This document shows, in pieces, positions 53,984 through 63,923 of a stretch of DNA of 64,000 nt (the first letter of the stretch is position 1; every line of letters starts with the position of its first letter). A model generated the notes under the pieces. The model did not search any database, had not been told where the DNA came from, and saw nothing but the letters and a program-made list of their open reading frames with translations. The stretch comes from Rouxiella sp. S1S-2 (GTDB lineage Bacteria; Pseudomonadota; Gammaproteobacteria; Enterobacterales; Enterobacteriaceae), in NCBI RefSeq assembly GCF_009208105.1, contig NZ_WFKL01000002.1, positions 62,001-126,000 on the forward strand, given 5' to 3'. The position numbers and the translations under genes were made by a program.

Positions 53984-54805
53984 TTATTCTTCAATGAATC
54001 GCAGCAGGTCTTCATTAATCGTCGCGGCTTGGGTGATCGTCATCCCGTGACCAAATCCTGCATAGACCTTGAGCTGTGCGTCTTTGACCAGTTGCGCGGA
54101 CAAAACGGCGGAGTCATCCAATGGCACTATCTGGTCGTCATCGCCATGCATAATCAGCGTCGGCACATCGATTTTCTTAAGGTCATCGGTGAAATCAACC
54201 TCAGAGAACTGTTTGATACAGTCATATTGACCTTTGATCCCACCCTGCATGCCCTGAAGCCAGAAACTTTCCCTCACTCCCTCAGAAGGTGTCTCCGAAG
54301 AGCGGTTGTAATTGAAAAACGGCGTGGTCAAATCCTTATAGAACTGAGAACGGTCTTTTTCGACCGCAGCACGGATGCCATCAAACACTTCCATAGGCAG
54401 ACCGCCGGGGTTTTTCTCACTTTGCAGCATTACTGGCGGTACTGCGCCGATAAGTACGGCTTTGCTGACGCGGGCTGAACCGTAGGTACCGATATAGCGT
54501 GCGACTTCACCGCCACCGGTCGAATGCCCAACCAGAACAACGTCTTTGAGATCTAACTGCTCAATGAGCGATGACAAATCTTCCGCGTAAGTATCCATAT
54601 CGTTGCCGTCCCACGTCTGGCTCGAGTGGCCATGACTGCGGCGATCGTGGGCGATGACACGGAACCCCTGCTGCCCGAAGAACAACATTTGGGCATCCCA
54701 CGCATCGCTTGATAGTGGCCAGCCGTGGGAGAAAATAATGGTTTGTCCTTTTCCAAAGTCTTTATAGGCAATTTTTGAGCCGTCTTTTACCTGAATAGTT
54801 TTCAT
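53984..54805 (-). CDS. Alpha/beta hydrolase (non-heme chloroperoxidase-like)
   Basis: A 273-residue alpha/beta hydrolase of the haloperoxidase type. Oxyanion motif [12 protein letters not shown], nucleophile [15 protein letters not shown], acid [10 protein letters not shown] and base FGHGMT. Cytosolic esterase or perhydrolase activity is likely. Preceded by a second hydrolase and a DJ-1-like gene, a detoxification run all on the minus strand. Confidence 0.9.
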   Translation of the reverse strand: MKTIQVKDGSKIAYKDFGKGQTIIFSHGWPLSSDAWDAQMLFFGQQGFRVIAHDRRSHGHSSQTWDGNDMDTYAEDLSSLIEQLDLKDVVLVGHSTGGGEVARYIGTYGSARVSKAVLIGAVPPVMLQSEKNPGGLPMEVFDGIRAAVEKDRSQFYKDLTTPFFNYNRSSETPSEGVRESFWLQGMQGGIKGQYDCIKQFSEVDFTDDLKKIDVPTLIMHGDDDQIVPLDDSAVLSAQLVKDAQLKVYAGFGHGMTITQAATINEDLLRFIEE

Positions 54806-54930
54806 GTGTTAATTCTCTTTTCTATTGAACACGCCCACTGGGGAGAGTGTTTGATTTAATGAAATTATTTTACGTAAATATCGCTATAAACAGCGTCGTC
54901 ATCTCAAGCGCGGCAGACCCCGCGGGAAGG

Positions 54931-55686
54931 TTACTGAGACAAACTCTGCGCCGCTTTTTCAATCACGGCCGCAATTTTCTCTGGCTGTGAGGCGTAAATG
55001 GCATGGTTGCCCTTCAGCTCCGTGACGGTGCTGTGTGCGCGTTTCGCCATGAAGCGCTCGAGTTCAGGATTGATAGCACGATCCTGCGTGGCGACGACTG
55101 CCCAGCTTGGTTTCGTTTTCCAGGCAGGGACGCCGGCCGGAGCGGTGAAGGCTGCCTCTGCGGGCATAACCTGAGAGCGCGCCAACAGGTTTGTCTCTTT
55201 GACTGGCAAATCTGCTGCAAAATCAGCGTGGAAATTTTCCGGCTTGATGTAAAGGAAATGGTCGGCCGTTTGTGTAATTGAGGTGGCAGCAGGCGGATAT
55301 TTCTTGGCCAGGCTCAGTAATGACTCCCCTTGTTCCGGCTGAAATGCTGCGATATAAACCAGGCCTGCAACGGAAGGGTCATTACCCGCATCGCTGATAA
55401 TCATCCCACCGTAGCTGTGACCGACTAACAGCGATTTACCCTTTTGTAATGCCAAAATACGTCGAGTCGCTGCTGCATCATCGGCAAGAGAGGTTTGCGG
55501 TTCTTGAACAATCGACACTTTATAACCGGCCTTATCCAGGATGCGAGCCACCGGGTTCCAGCCGGAGCCATCGACAAACGCACCGTGCACCAGAACAATA
55601 TTTTTTACTGGCTCTGCCATTGAAGACTGAGCATAAACTGACAGAACCAGGCTCAAGGCCAGTGTAGTAAATGATTTTTTAAACAT
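54931..55686 (-). CDS. Secreted alpha/beta hydrolase
   Basis: A 251-residue hydrolase with a signal peptide (MFKKSFTTLALSLVLSVYAQ, cleavage near SSMA). Catalytic motif LLVGHSYGGMIISDAG, oxyanion loop LVHGAFVDGSGW, His near GNHAIYASQP. This family is common in enterobacteria and often annotated as a salicylate esterase-like or generic hydrolase. Periplasmic. Not further assignable. Confidence 0.87.
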   Translation of the reverse strand: MFKKSFTTLALSLVLSVYAQSSMAEPVKNIVLVHGAFVDGSGWNPVARILDKAGYKVSIVQEPQTSLADDAAATRRILALQKGKSLLVGHSYGGMIISDAGNDPSVAGLVYIAAFQPEQGESLLSLAKKYPPAATSITQTADHFLYIKPENFHADFAADLPVKETNLLARSQVMPAEAAFTAPAGVPAWKTKPSWAVVATQDRAINPELERFMAKRAHSTVTELKGNHAIYASQPEKIAAVIEKAAQSLSQ

Positions 55687-55816
55687 GATTAATTTCTCTC
55701 AACGGTTATTTTTGAATAATGTCCCGACACCGCGCAACTCTGCCTCACAGGCAGAAAGTCGAGCGTTCAGATTATTGTGGGACGTCTTATGACGCCCCTT
55801 ACGTCAGTCACGGTTA

Positions 55817-56500
55817 TTAATTATTTTTAAGCTGTTTAATCAGTTCTTCTGCCGCTTCGGTCGAGGATGTTGGGTTTTGCCCAGTGATCAGCAGGCCGTC
55901 AGTAACCACATAGGAACTCCAGTCCGCGCCTTTTGAATAAATCCCGCCTTTCGCAATCAGCTCGTCTTCAACCAGGAAAGGAACGATATGGGTCAGGCCC
56001 ACCGCTTCCTCTTCGCTGTTGGTAAAGCCGGTAACCTGACGACCTTCAACCAACGGCTTACCTGCCGGTGTTTTAACGTGGCGCAACACGCCTGGAGCAT
56101 GACAGACAAGCGCAACGTGTTTATTCGCTGCCAGGAATGACTCAATCAAGTCGATTGAGTTTTTATCCTCTGCCAGATCCCAGAGAGGACCATGACCGCC
56201 TGGATAAAAGACGGCGTCATAATCGTCTTGTGAAACGCTATCAAGGCGAAGGGTCGAGGCAAGTTGCGCGATGGCGTCTGCATCGGCCTCGAAGCGGTGG
56301 GTCTGTTCAGTCTGGAAGTTGGGTTCATTACTTTTTGGGTCTAAAGGTGGGTTACCGCCCTTAGGGGAGACCAGCGTAATTTCTGCACCAGCATCTTTAA
56401 ATACGTAGTAAGGGGCGGCGAGCTCTTCAAGCCAGAAACCTGTTTGACGGCCGGTATCACCCAGTTTGTCGTGTGAGGTTAAAACCATAAGTATCTTCAT
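55817..56500 (-). CDS. DJ-1/PfpI family, Hsp31-like glyoxalase
   Basis: A 227-residue class I glutamine amidotransferase-like protein. Glu25 (FWLEELAAPYYVF), Cys133-His134 in LVCHAPGVLR and YPGGHGPLWDL. This set matches Hsp31/DJ-1 glyoxalases, which detoxify methylglyoxal and repair glycated proteins. Three NemR-box-like sites stand upstream, suggesting control by NemR, which responds to methylglyoxal in E. coli. Confidence 0.88.
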   Translation of the reverse strand: MKILMVLTSHDKLGDTGRQTGFWLEELAAPYYVFKDAGAEITLVSPKGGNPPLDPKSNEPNFQTEQTHRFEADADAIAQLASTLRLDSVSQDDYDAVFYPGGHGPLWDLAEDKNSIDLIESFLAANKHVALVCHAPGVLRHVKTPAGKPLVEGRQVTGFTNSEEEAVGLTHIVPFLVEDELIAKGGIYSKGADWSSYVVTDGLLITGQNPTSSTEAAEELIKQLKNN

Positions 56501-56535
56501 CGTAATTCTCCTGCGATAGGGGTAAAATAATTTAT

Positions 56536-56550
56536 TAGACCGGTCGTATA
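56536..56550. promoter_or_regulatory. NemR-box-like site 4
   Basis: TAGACCGGTCGTATA, in the promoter of the DJ-1-like gene. Confidence 0.7.
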
Positions 56551-56567
56551 TTTATTACTTAAAAAAA

Positions 56568-56582
56568 TAGACCGGTCGTATA
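56568..56582. promoter_or_regulatory. NemR-box-like site 5
   Basis: TAGACCGGTCGTATA, 32 bp from site 4, repeating the tandem layout before nemA. Confidence 0.7.
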
Positions 56583-56737
56583 TTGGTAATGCGTACTTCA
56601 GTATGCTGTATTCCCCGCAAGGGGATTTATTAATACGTTCTGTCTGACTCATGTATCGTGTTGTGTTATGCAATCAGAGTGGAAAGCTTTGCTACACCGC
56701 TCGACTGCTGTAACCATGAATCTAAACTATCATCGAA

Positions 56738-56752
56738 TAGACCAGTCGTCTA
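56738..56752. promoter_or_regulatory. NemR-box-like site 6
   Basis: TAGACCAGTCGTCTA, identical to the site before nemR, located between the dehydrogenase end and the DJ-1-like promoter. Confidence 0.7.
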
Positions 56753-56785
56753 TAGTTATTTTATAAACTTTTCTACTTTTTCTAC

Positions 56786-58201
56786 TTAATCAACTTTTTT
56801 TGCCCATACTGCCTGGGCATTGGTGAACTCACGTAAGCCAAAATGCGAAAGTTCGCGGCCATAACCACTCTTCTTCACACCGCCAACCGGGATACGGGCG
56901 TTAGTGGCTGAAAATCCGTTGATAAATACGCCACCCGTTTCTAACCGGCGTGCAATGCGCTGGGCACGAGAGATATCAGCAGTCCACAGGTTGCCACCCA
57001 AGCCGTAATCACTGGTGTTCGCCAGCTCAATAGCATGTTCAATATTATCTGCGAGGGTGATAGCGGCAACGGGTCCGAATGTTTCCTCATCGAATGCAGC
57101 CATCCCCGGACTGACCTCTCCCAGAATGGTTGGCTCATAGAAATTACCTCGGCCTTCCACTTTTTTACCCCCAAGAAGGAGCGTAGCGCCTGCTGCAAGG
57201 GTGCGTTCTACTTGATTATGTAATTCGTCACGCAAATCTTTTCTCGCCATAGGCCCTACGCTATTTTGTGGGTCCAACGGATCGCCAACCTTCAGGTTTT
57301 TTACTGCAGCGATGAACTTCTGTGTGAACTCCTCGGCGATGGGTTTTTCTAAAATAAATCGCTTAGCGGCAAGACATACCTGACCTGCGTTTTGGAACCG
57401 TGCTTCAACGCCGGCTTTTACGGCCAAATCAATATTTGCGTCAGCCAGCACGATGAACGCGTCTGAACCACCGAGTTCTAATAGGGTCTTTTTAAGAGCT
57501 TTACCCGCAATCGCCGATACTGCTGAACCTGCCCGCATACTTCCCGTCAGTGTTACTGCGGCAACGCGGTCATCTTCAATAACGGTTGCAACGGTTTCGT
57601 TATCCGCTAACAGATTAACGAATAATCCTTTAGGGAAGCCCGCGCTCTCATAGGCGTCCTGCAAGGCATAGGCCGACCCCATAACATTGGGCGCATGCTT
57701 GAGGATAAAACCGTTACCTGAAAGCATAATGGGTCCTGAGGCACGAATAACCTGCCACAAAGGAAAATTCCAGGGCATGACCGCCAAAATGGAGCCAATC
57801 GGTAAATAAGAGACGTGCACCTGGTCGTCATTTTCAGTCGCTACCGGTTCATCGGCGAGGATGGCTGGACCATTACTGGCAATCCAGTCAATGGTGGTTG
57901 CACACTTCTCAACTTCTGCACGCGCAGCGGCAAGGGTTTTCCCCATTTCTGCTGTGATGACCGCCGCCAAACTTTCTGAGCGTTCACGCAGAATGGCAGA
58001 CAAACGACGGTAGGCTTCTACGCGTCCCGACATTGGAGTCGCACGCCACAGACGAAAAGCTGCGTTATTTTCTGACAACAAGCTTTCAACTTCGTCGGGC
58101 TTCTGGAATGCATAAGTCTCAAGCAACTGGTCAGTTGCAGGATCACGAGATACCGCAACGTTCAGGACGGGAGTATTTGATGTAAGAGTTTGAGATGACA
58201 T
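56786..58201 (-). CDS. Succinate-semialdehyde dehydrogenase-like ALDH
   Basis: A 471-residue NAD(P)-dependent aldehyde dehydrogenase. Asn145 (MPWNFPLW), Glu242 (LELGGSDAF) and the catalytic Cys276 (NAGQVCLAAKRF) are all present. It resembles the Sad/YneI class acting on succinate semialdehyde and related aldehydes. 100 bp behind an XRE regulator gene on the same strand. Confidence 0.88.
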   Translation of the reverse strand: MSSQTLTSNTPVLNVAVSRDPATDQLLETYAFQKPDEVESLLSENNAAFRLWRATPMSGRVEAYRRLSAILRERSESLAAVITAEMGKTLAAARAEVEKCATTIDWIASNGPAILADEPVATENDDQVHVSYLPIGSILAVMPWNFPLWQVIRASGPIMLSGNGFILKHAPNVMGSAYALQDAYESAGFPKGLFVNLLADNETVATVIEDDRVAAVTLTGSMRAGSAVSAIAGKALKKTLLELGGSDAFIVLADANIDLAVKAGVEARFQNAGQVCLAAKRFILEKPIAEEFTQKFIAAVKNLKVGDPLDPQNSVGPMARKDLRDELHNQVERTLAAGATLLLGGKKVEGRGNFYEPTILGEVSPGMAAFDEETFGPVAAITLADNIEHAIELANTSDYGLGGNLWTADISRAQRIARRLETGGVFINGFSATNARIPVGGVKKSGYGRELSHFGLREFTNAQAVWAKKVD

Positions 58202-58301
58202 AGTTATTGCCCCTAATGGTTTGTGAGAAGCACGTTGTGTGCTGCTATGAAATCCAGTTTAGGCAGGTTTAATCATCTCAGGAAGGCGTCTTGTTATCCT
58301 A

Positions 58302-59111
58302 TTACTGGGAGTCATAGGCAACGTGTCGTGGAATATACGTCACCAGGGAAAGGTCGGGTCTTCCCTCTGGTGTGAGAGCCACGTAGGTAAATTCAATGTG
58401 CCCGGAGGTGGGATGTAATAGGCGCTTGCTTCCCTCCCCCATGCCTTTAACCCCTGTATCCTGCCACCACTCCTTGAATTCAGAACTTTTTTCGGAAAGC
58501 TCATCGATCAGTTGGTCGAAAGGCTTTTTGTCCTGAGCATGGGCGCGTGACGCACGAAAAACGGAAATCATCCCACGCGCCATCTGCTCCCAATCAAGGA
58601 TCTGAGTGCGGTAAGGCCGATAAAGAAACAGAAGGCGCAGCGTATTACGCTCATGAGGTTGCAGCGAACTGTAATCGATAAATAAATCAGCGATGGCATC
58701 ATTCCAGGTGAGAATATCAAGTCGGGCATTTCTCACATAGGCAGGAATAGGGTCGATAGCCCGAACGAGGCTTTCCAGGCCGACGCTTACTCCATCATCA
58801 AGCTGACGAGGTACAGGCTCCTCGCGCGGTGAAAGGGCAAAAAGGTGGGAGGATTCAACGCGATTGAGTTTAAGCACTTTAGCTATGCGTTGGAGTGCGT
58901 CTGCCGAGGGTTTGATCTCTCTTCCCTGCTCAAGCCAGGTATACCAACTCACACTGACACCAGCCAATACAGCAACCTCCTCACGACGTAACCCAGGGGT
59001 TCGGCGCGCCCCTTTGAGCATACCGAACTCCTGTGGGTCCAGGCGTGCGCGCCGGCTTACGAGGAAGGCACCCAGTTCTCGACGTTGCTCCGGTGAGGTT
59101 TTTTTTACCAT
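58302..59111 (-). CDS. XRE regulator with MmyB-like ligand domain
   Basis: A 269-residue regulator. N-terminal HTH (RREEVAVLAGVSVSWYTWLE, residues 45-64, then QGREIKPSADALQRIAKVL). The C-terminal MmyB-like domain has PAYVRNARLDILTWNDAIAD and ERNTLRLLFL. These often bind fatty acids or similar ligands. Probably controls the neighbouring ALDH gene. Confidence 0.9.
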   Translation of the reverse strand: MVKKTSPEQRRELGAFLVSRRARLDPQEFGMLKGARRTPGLRREEVAVLAGVSVSWYTWLEQGREIKPSADALQRIAKVLKLNRVESSHLFALSPREEPVPRQLDDGVSVGLESLVRAIDPIPAYVRNARLDILTWNDAIADLFIDYSSLQPHERNTLRLLFLYRPYRTQILDWEQMARGMISVFRASRAHAQDKKPFDQLIDELSEKSSEFKEWWQDTGVKGMGEGSKRLLHPTSGHIEFTYVALTPEGRPDLSLVTYIPRHVAYDSQ

Positions 59112-59516
59112 AAAACATTAATCCCCTGATTTGGACATTCACATGGACTGTATGCGAGCTAATTATCTGAGAGTATTTTATAACAGCAAAATTCTGGTTA
59201 AACGAAGGTCATAACGATAGAAATCTGTAAAAAATCACCGAAGCATTCTGGGGTTGGCCACTCCACTTCGCTAGACATTCCACGTAATCAGATATCCTTC
59301 TATAAGTATCCCGCTTAACGGGCCGGAACTGATATCACTGGCTCTGACACAATGAGCTGAGGACAATGGTGTAATCGGGGAGGCGACGTGATGTGCGGCC
59401 TTTATTCTCCCAGAAGCGTAGCCATTTGAAGATGACATTGTCATGAATTAATCATTCTGGATAGCCCAGTGATGTGCTGTTTAATACATTCCAGACACTC
59501 ACTGGGCATTCGTCGT
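59112..59516. other. Gap with long inverted repeat
   Basis: No gene. GCCCAGTGA (59464-59472) and TCACTGGGC (59499-59507) form 9-bp arms around a 26-base loop, just behind the subtilase stop: a possible terminator or RNA stabiliser. Confidence 0.5.
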
Positions 59517-61973
59517 TTACTTACATTTATCGTGCATGTTGCTAGCCCCTAAAGGGCGCCAGACTCCCGAGAGACCATCTGAACCCGGTTCAGTTCCCTG
59601 TATCCACCATCCATTGAGCCATTCTTTCCCTTGCCAGGAGACTTTTTCACAGGCGACGGTATACTTTTTCGTGCTGCTCCACTCTGGCGCTCCGCCAGTT
59701 GGCTTAACCTTTTGTAATATGGTGGTTTCCTGGCTGCTCTGCGCACCGTGTGTATCGGTCACCGTCAGTTTGAAGCGGTAACTGGTTTGATTTTTCACAT
59801 CCTGCAGACTCACAGAGGCAGTCAGGGTACCAGGATTTTTAAGTATCGCCGCTGGGCCTGCAGTCTGCTGCCAGTGATAGCTCAAAGCATCTTTATCCGG
59901 GTCATAGCTTCCTGCACCGGACAGGGTCACTGTTCCAGCACCGGTGAGCTCGGCAGGCGAGGCACTGGCTTTTGCGACGGGTAGAAGATTGTTCGGTGGT
60001 ACGGGAATATCGCGCTCACCAAGCGTTAATTCAAAATCATCAAAATGAACATCAGAAGTACTCCCGGCTTTCTTCATGGCCTGAACCAGAATTTCTAACA
60101 CACTGGCTTTAGCAGGTAAAGTTAAGCTTACCTTGTTATCCAGCCATTTTTTTGCTAAGCCCGGTGTATCAATGCTGGCAGTTTTAATCGCATTGCCTTT
60201 GTTGTCTCTCGCCAGAAGTTTCACTGTGCCATAATCGCCATCACCCCAGCCGTTGCTCTTAAATCTTAGCGTTGCCGAGGCTTTTCCTGAACTAATCAGA
60301 TCCTGATCGAGCTTAATTTTTTGACTGATTTGATCGGTAGATTCATGGTCGGCGGCACTATCATTAATATGCCCAGTGAAGAAATAATTTCCTGACGCAG
60401 GTTTGATGCCATCCTGTGTTTTTATTACCCGGAACTGGCCTTGAACCCGCCGCCAGCCATTAAGATTGCCCGCTTCTGCGTTGCCATTTTGTAGAGTAGC
60501 ATTAACAATATCTTCCTCTTCACCGTAATCTTTAAGCAATTTATTGATAGCTTTTCTAAGATCGGGTTGAGTACCGATTTTTGAAGAATCATCATTGATA
60601 AGTTGAGTACCTGTTTCGGTTAACAATTGACGCAATGCTTTAGGTGATATTTTGATGCCATTAGCTTTTGCTACACCGGAAAGACTTGCTGCTGCTCCGG
60701 CAACGATCGGATTAGCTGAAGAGGTACCTCTAAAACCGTTGGTGTACTCGGCATCAGGTTCATTCCATAAATTACCGCCGTCATGGGTCGTACTCACCAC
60801 ATCCTCTCCCCAACTGGCACTATCAACCCTTGACCCATAGGTACTAAAACCCGCTTTCCCGCCTGATTGTGGCGAAAGCGCCCCCACAATGATAGAGCCG
60901 GAATCCCTAATCTTTCGGTCAAATTTACCTTTAAAAGCGGGGTCATCAAGATTCACATTACCATTTCCTGCCGCCTGAATAACATGGATGCCTTTATCTG
61001 TAGCTGCTTTGATATCAGCAAAAAAATGATCCTTTACTTCTATAGGTACCAAACAGTTGCTCGCGCAATTGCCAATAGGACCTATGTTGGTCTGCTGCCC
61101 AATTTGTACAACATCCCCCGCTTCTAATTTATCGAGGACATCATAAAGTAATGAATTACCGTCCAAATAACCAAACTTGGATTTATTTGCAATCCCCGTA
61201 ATACCGAAACCATTATCTTTTCCACCCATAATACCCACGGAAGAGGTATCGTGATAATTAATATCTGGACCGGTACCGTTTTTAACAACCTTAAAAGCAT
61301 AATCATGCAGATCTACATGTTTATTGTTCCAGGCCCCCCCTTCTTGAGAAACAACTGTCAATCCTTCACCTTCACCACCGTAGACACCTTTAGCATAATC
61401 GTAATTAATACCACCAATTTTATAACCAACTCCTCGGTCCTCAGGAGCCCTGAGATAATATTGTAGGGAGGTGAAATCTGGAACACTACTTTTCTTAGGT
61501 GTTACGTTATAAACAGAACCGCCCTTTATTACATTATATCGAGTAACTACTTTAGAGTCGGGATAAGCTATTTCGATGTTTTTTTCTTTTTCTATCTGTG
61601 CAAGGAGTGCATTGATATAGTTAATGTCTTGGGTTTTACTTGCCGGTAAATCAATTTTATAATAAAGATCGAACCCATATTTGTCATCCAGTGCATCCGT
61701 CACGCTTTGATTTTTTGAACGTTTATCTTCAGTATTATAAAGTGGAGAAACATCGATAGCACCACTTTCAAGCATCAGTTTGTTTGATTGTATAACAGAC
61801 TGGTTTAAAACACTTCTTTGCGATACCTTCTCTTTTTTTAATTTTACAATAATTGAACTGTATTCAATACCCTCTACAGCCCAATAATCAATAACACCAG
61901 AAGCAGCCGTCGCCAGATTTGCAGAAAAAGCCCCTATAATAAGAGTGGCGCCAACAGATAGTCGAAATTTCAT
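59517..61973 (-). CDS. Secreted subtilisin-like protease with PKD and chitin-binding domains
   Basis: An 818-residue exoenzyme. Signal peptide MKFRLSVGATLIIGAFSANL, propeptide to about residue 170, then an S8 domain. The His is in NYHDTSSVGIMGGKDNGFGI, the oxyanion Asn in IQAAGNGN and the nucleophile in FRGTSSANPIVAGAAA. At the usual Asp position GLTVVSQEGGAWNNKHVDL has Glu. A jelly-roll-like region follows, then a PKD domain (PLAVAK-type, ASGSYDPDKDALSYHWQQT-like stretch around residue 690) and a C-terminal CBM5/12 module (WSSTKKYTVACEKVSWQGKE, about 775-810). Likely insect or fungal targets. Confidence 0.88.
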   Translation of the reverse strand: MKFRLSVGATLIIGAFSANLATAASGVIDYWAVEGIEYSSIIVKLKKEKVSQRSVLNQSVIQSNKLMLESGAIDVSPLYNTEDKRSKNQSVTDALDDKYGFDLYYKIDLPASKTQDINYINALLAQIEKEKNIEIAYPDSKVVTRYNVIKGGSVYNVTPKKSSVPDFTSLQYYLRAPEDRGVGYKIGGINYDYAKGVYGGEGEGLTVVSQEGGAWNNKHVDLHDYAFKVVKNGTGPDINYHDTSSVGIMGGKDNGFGITGIANKSKFGYLDGNSLLYDVLDKLEAGDVVQIGQQTNIGPIGNCASNCLVPIEVKDHFFADIKAATDKGIHVIQAAGNGNVNLDDPAFKGKFDRKIRDSGSIIVGALSPQSGGKAGFSTYGSRVDSASWGEDVVSTTHDGGNLWNEPDAEYTNGFRGTSSANPIVAGAAASLSGVAKANGIKISPKALRQLLTETGTQLINDDSSKIGTQPDLRKAINKLLKDYGEEEDIVNATLQNGNAEAGNLNGWRRVQGQFRVIKTQDGIKPASGNYFFTGHINDSAADHESTDQISQKIKLDQDLISSGKASATLRFKSNGWGDGDYGTVKLLARDNKGNAIKTASIDTPGLAKKWLDNKVSLTLPAKASVLEILVQAMKKAGSTSDVHFDDFELTLGERDIPVPPNNLLPVAKASASPAELTGAGTVTLSGAGSYDPDKDALSYHWQQTAGPAAILKNPGTLTASVSLQDVKNQTSYRFKLTVTDTHGAQSSQETTILQKVKPTGGAPEWSSTKKYTVACEKVSWQGKEWLNGWWIQGTEPGSDGLSGVWRPLGASNMHDKCK

Positions 61974-62626
61974 TTATTACTCTTAACATATTTAATATTT
62001 TGAATTATTCTATTGGAGTTATAAGGATAGGTATATAAGTACATTGTTCTATTAATGGAGAAACTTCTTTTTGCGAGTGAAATTTTTTAACCCTCGACGA
62101 TATTTTCGGCAGCCAGCGGGAGAGCTCTGTCGCATTAAGGAGTCCGCTCAGAGTATCATGGAGAAAACTCAGAATGGAATTCGCTATGATAGATATGCAG
62201 AGCCAGAAAAAGGAGTAAACAACGCTTCTAAGCGGGTAGAAGTGCCTAAGTTTACCCGCTTATTTCCCAAGCCATTCTGGCTCTTAATGATGCCGCCCGA
62301 GTTTTGTTATAATAATAAGCCCTCGCAATGAGATGCCAGACGATATTACGATTTTTTAAAGTGAATGTAAGCACAGGCAAAGCAAAACGAGTCAAGGCAC
62401 TGATTGATTTATTAATGAAGAAGACCCAAAAATAGCGACTAACATAGCCTGTTAAACGTCCACATCAGTTTGCAGGAGGATCTCTAAAAGTGGATTGAAC
62501 GATTGTGCGGGATTCATATAGAAGCTTTTCATCATTTATTACTATGTGGTAAAATGTGAAAATTCCTCTTGCAAGCTTAGGAATTAATTATATAACCGTG
62601 CTATTGCCATTATTGAGGAATGTCCT
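61974..62626. other. Gap with terminator, no gene
   Basis: The first 70 bp hold the subtilase promoter. Short frames near 62071-62331 and 62360-62428 (ending VKALIDLLMKKTQK) look like decayed gene tails but are not recognised. Confidence 0.45.
62230..62266 (+). terminator. Hairpin terminator
   Basis: AAGCGGGTA and TACCCGCTT form a perfect 9-bp stem with a 14-base loop, followed by ATTT. It could end the decayed plus-strand gene before it. Confidence 0.65.
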
Positions 62627-63157
62627 GTGGAACTGAGAACTGAACGTCTGCATCTGTGCCCGGTAAGAGAACAAGATCTCGAAGATTTATTCCGGATTTA
62701 CGGCGATCCAGCGACTAATACCTTCAATCCAGCAGGACCTTATCCTGACATCGGTCACGCTAAAAATGTTCTGATGAGATGGGTACAGCACTGGAGTCAG
62801 CATGAATTTGGTTGCTGGGCAATAACTGAAAAGGATGCTCCTGCAAGGGTAATAGGTTTTGGTGGCATCAGCATTCGAAACTTTGGAGAAGTAGTTGTGA
62901 ATAATCTGGGCTATCGGTTGGCAACAGAAGCCTGGGGAAAGGGATATGCAACAGAGTTTGCCCGGTTTTCAGTGGAACATGGCTTCAATAATCTCGATCT
63001 CCAGGAAATATCAGCAACTGTCAGAGCAGATCATCAGGCTTCACAAAATGTCCTCAAAAAATCAGGTCTCCGGTTCATTAGGGAAATTCATGATGTCGAA
63101 AATGCCGCTCCAAGTCTGCTTTTTTCTCTCACCAAAAAAGAATGGCTAAAGGCATAA
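62627..63157 (+). CDS. GNAT acetyltransferase (RimJ/RimL type)
   Basis: A 176-residue GNAT protein from a GTG start (MELRTERLHLCPVREQDLED). Acetyl-CoA motif NNLGYRLATEAWGKGYATEF (residues 91-110), then QEISATVRADHQASQNVLKK. RimJ/L-like enzymes acetylate protein N-termini or small amines, including antibiotics. TTGAGGAATGTCC precedes the GTG. Substrate unknown. Confidence 0.88.
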   Translation: MELRTERLHLCPVREQDLEDLFRIYGDPATNTFNPAGPYPDIGHAKNVLMRWVQHWSQHEFGCWAITEKDAPARVIGFGGISIRNFGEVVVNNLGYRLATEAWGKGYATEFARFSVEHGFNNLDLQEISATVRADHQASQNVLKKSGLRFIREIHDVENAAPSLLFSLTKKEWLKA

Positions 63158-63367
63158 TGCAATATGACTTCTCACCAGCGCTCTTGCAAACCCGTTGTAG
63201 TTTTAAGTACCTGTATGGATTATCCATTCTGACTCATTAATTGCTACCGCCTTCACAGGGGGCGCTCATCTCATTACCCGTAGTTTTAGCTCCCTCACTT
63301 CCGCTATTTATTGATGCAAGGGTAATTTGAACGTTCAGGAAGCGCTTGATGCGTTGGCCCATTATTA

Positions 63368-63694
63368 TTATGTACTGATCAGGCGCTTGAATAATAGCTG
63401 CTGAATATCCTGACTATGCGACAAGATAGCATGAGCAGTTATTGTATTCCCTTCGACAGAATACAATATTCTGTAACCTTCACGGGTGTTACATTCCCGA
63501 TATTTAGCACAGCCAATTTTAAGTAACTCGGGGCAAATTTGACAACCAAGAGGGAAATCCGTTACGCGTGTTTCAAAATCCCCGAGAATTTCAGTGACCA
63601 CTGTCTTGGGTTCAACATTGATACGCCGCAAATAGTGGGCGATGTCCTCAATACAAATCTTTACCGTATGCGTGTATTCAATCACAACAGGCAT
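63368..63694 (-). CDS. ParE/RelE-type toxin-like protein
   Basis: A 108-residue RelE/ParE-superfamily protein: VKICIEDIAHYLRRINVEPK at the N-terminus, CAKYRECNTREGYRILYSVE and NTITAHAILSHSQDIQQLL at the C-terminus. It starts one base after the stop of the Phd-type gene. Could inhibit gyrase or cleave mRNA; which is unclear. Confidence 0.8.
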   Translation of the reverse strand: MPVVIEYTHTVKICIEDIAHYLRRINVEPKTVVTEILGDFETRVTDFPLGCQICPELLKIGCAKYRECNTREGYRILYSVEGNTITAHAILSHSQDIQQLLFKRLIST

Positions 63695-63695
63695 A

Positions 63696-63923
63696 TTAGA
63701 GGCCTGCTAAAAGCTGGTTTTTGGAATAGACCTTACCGTCCAATTTATCTTTCTCTGAAAGTGTTAGCAGCTTAAGCAGAGCGATAGCATTCTCGCGCTC
63801 CTGTTGCGCCTCATAAGATTCTATGACATAGGCGGGGATGCCATTTTGCGTGACCAAGATTGGCTCGGCCAGGTCGAGCGTGGCCGCATTTTTTTTCACA
63901 TAACTGATTGTTTCATGTTTCAT
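63696..63923 (-). CDS. Phd/YefM-type antitoxin
   Basis: A 75-residue antitoxin: MKHETISYVKKNAATLDLAE, then PILVTQNGIPAYVIESYEAQ, which is the Phd/YefM fold with DNA-binding N-terminus. The C-terminal tail (SEKDKLDGKVYSKNQLLAGL) should bind the toxin. It autoregulates a small operon with the toxin gene next to it. Confidence 0.87.
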   Translation of the reverse strand: MKHETISYVKKNAATLDLAEPILVTQNGIPAYVIESYEAQQERENAIALLKLLTLSEKDKLDGKVYSKNQLLAGL

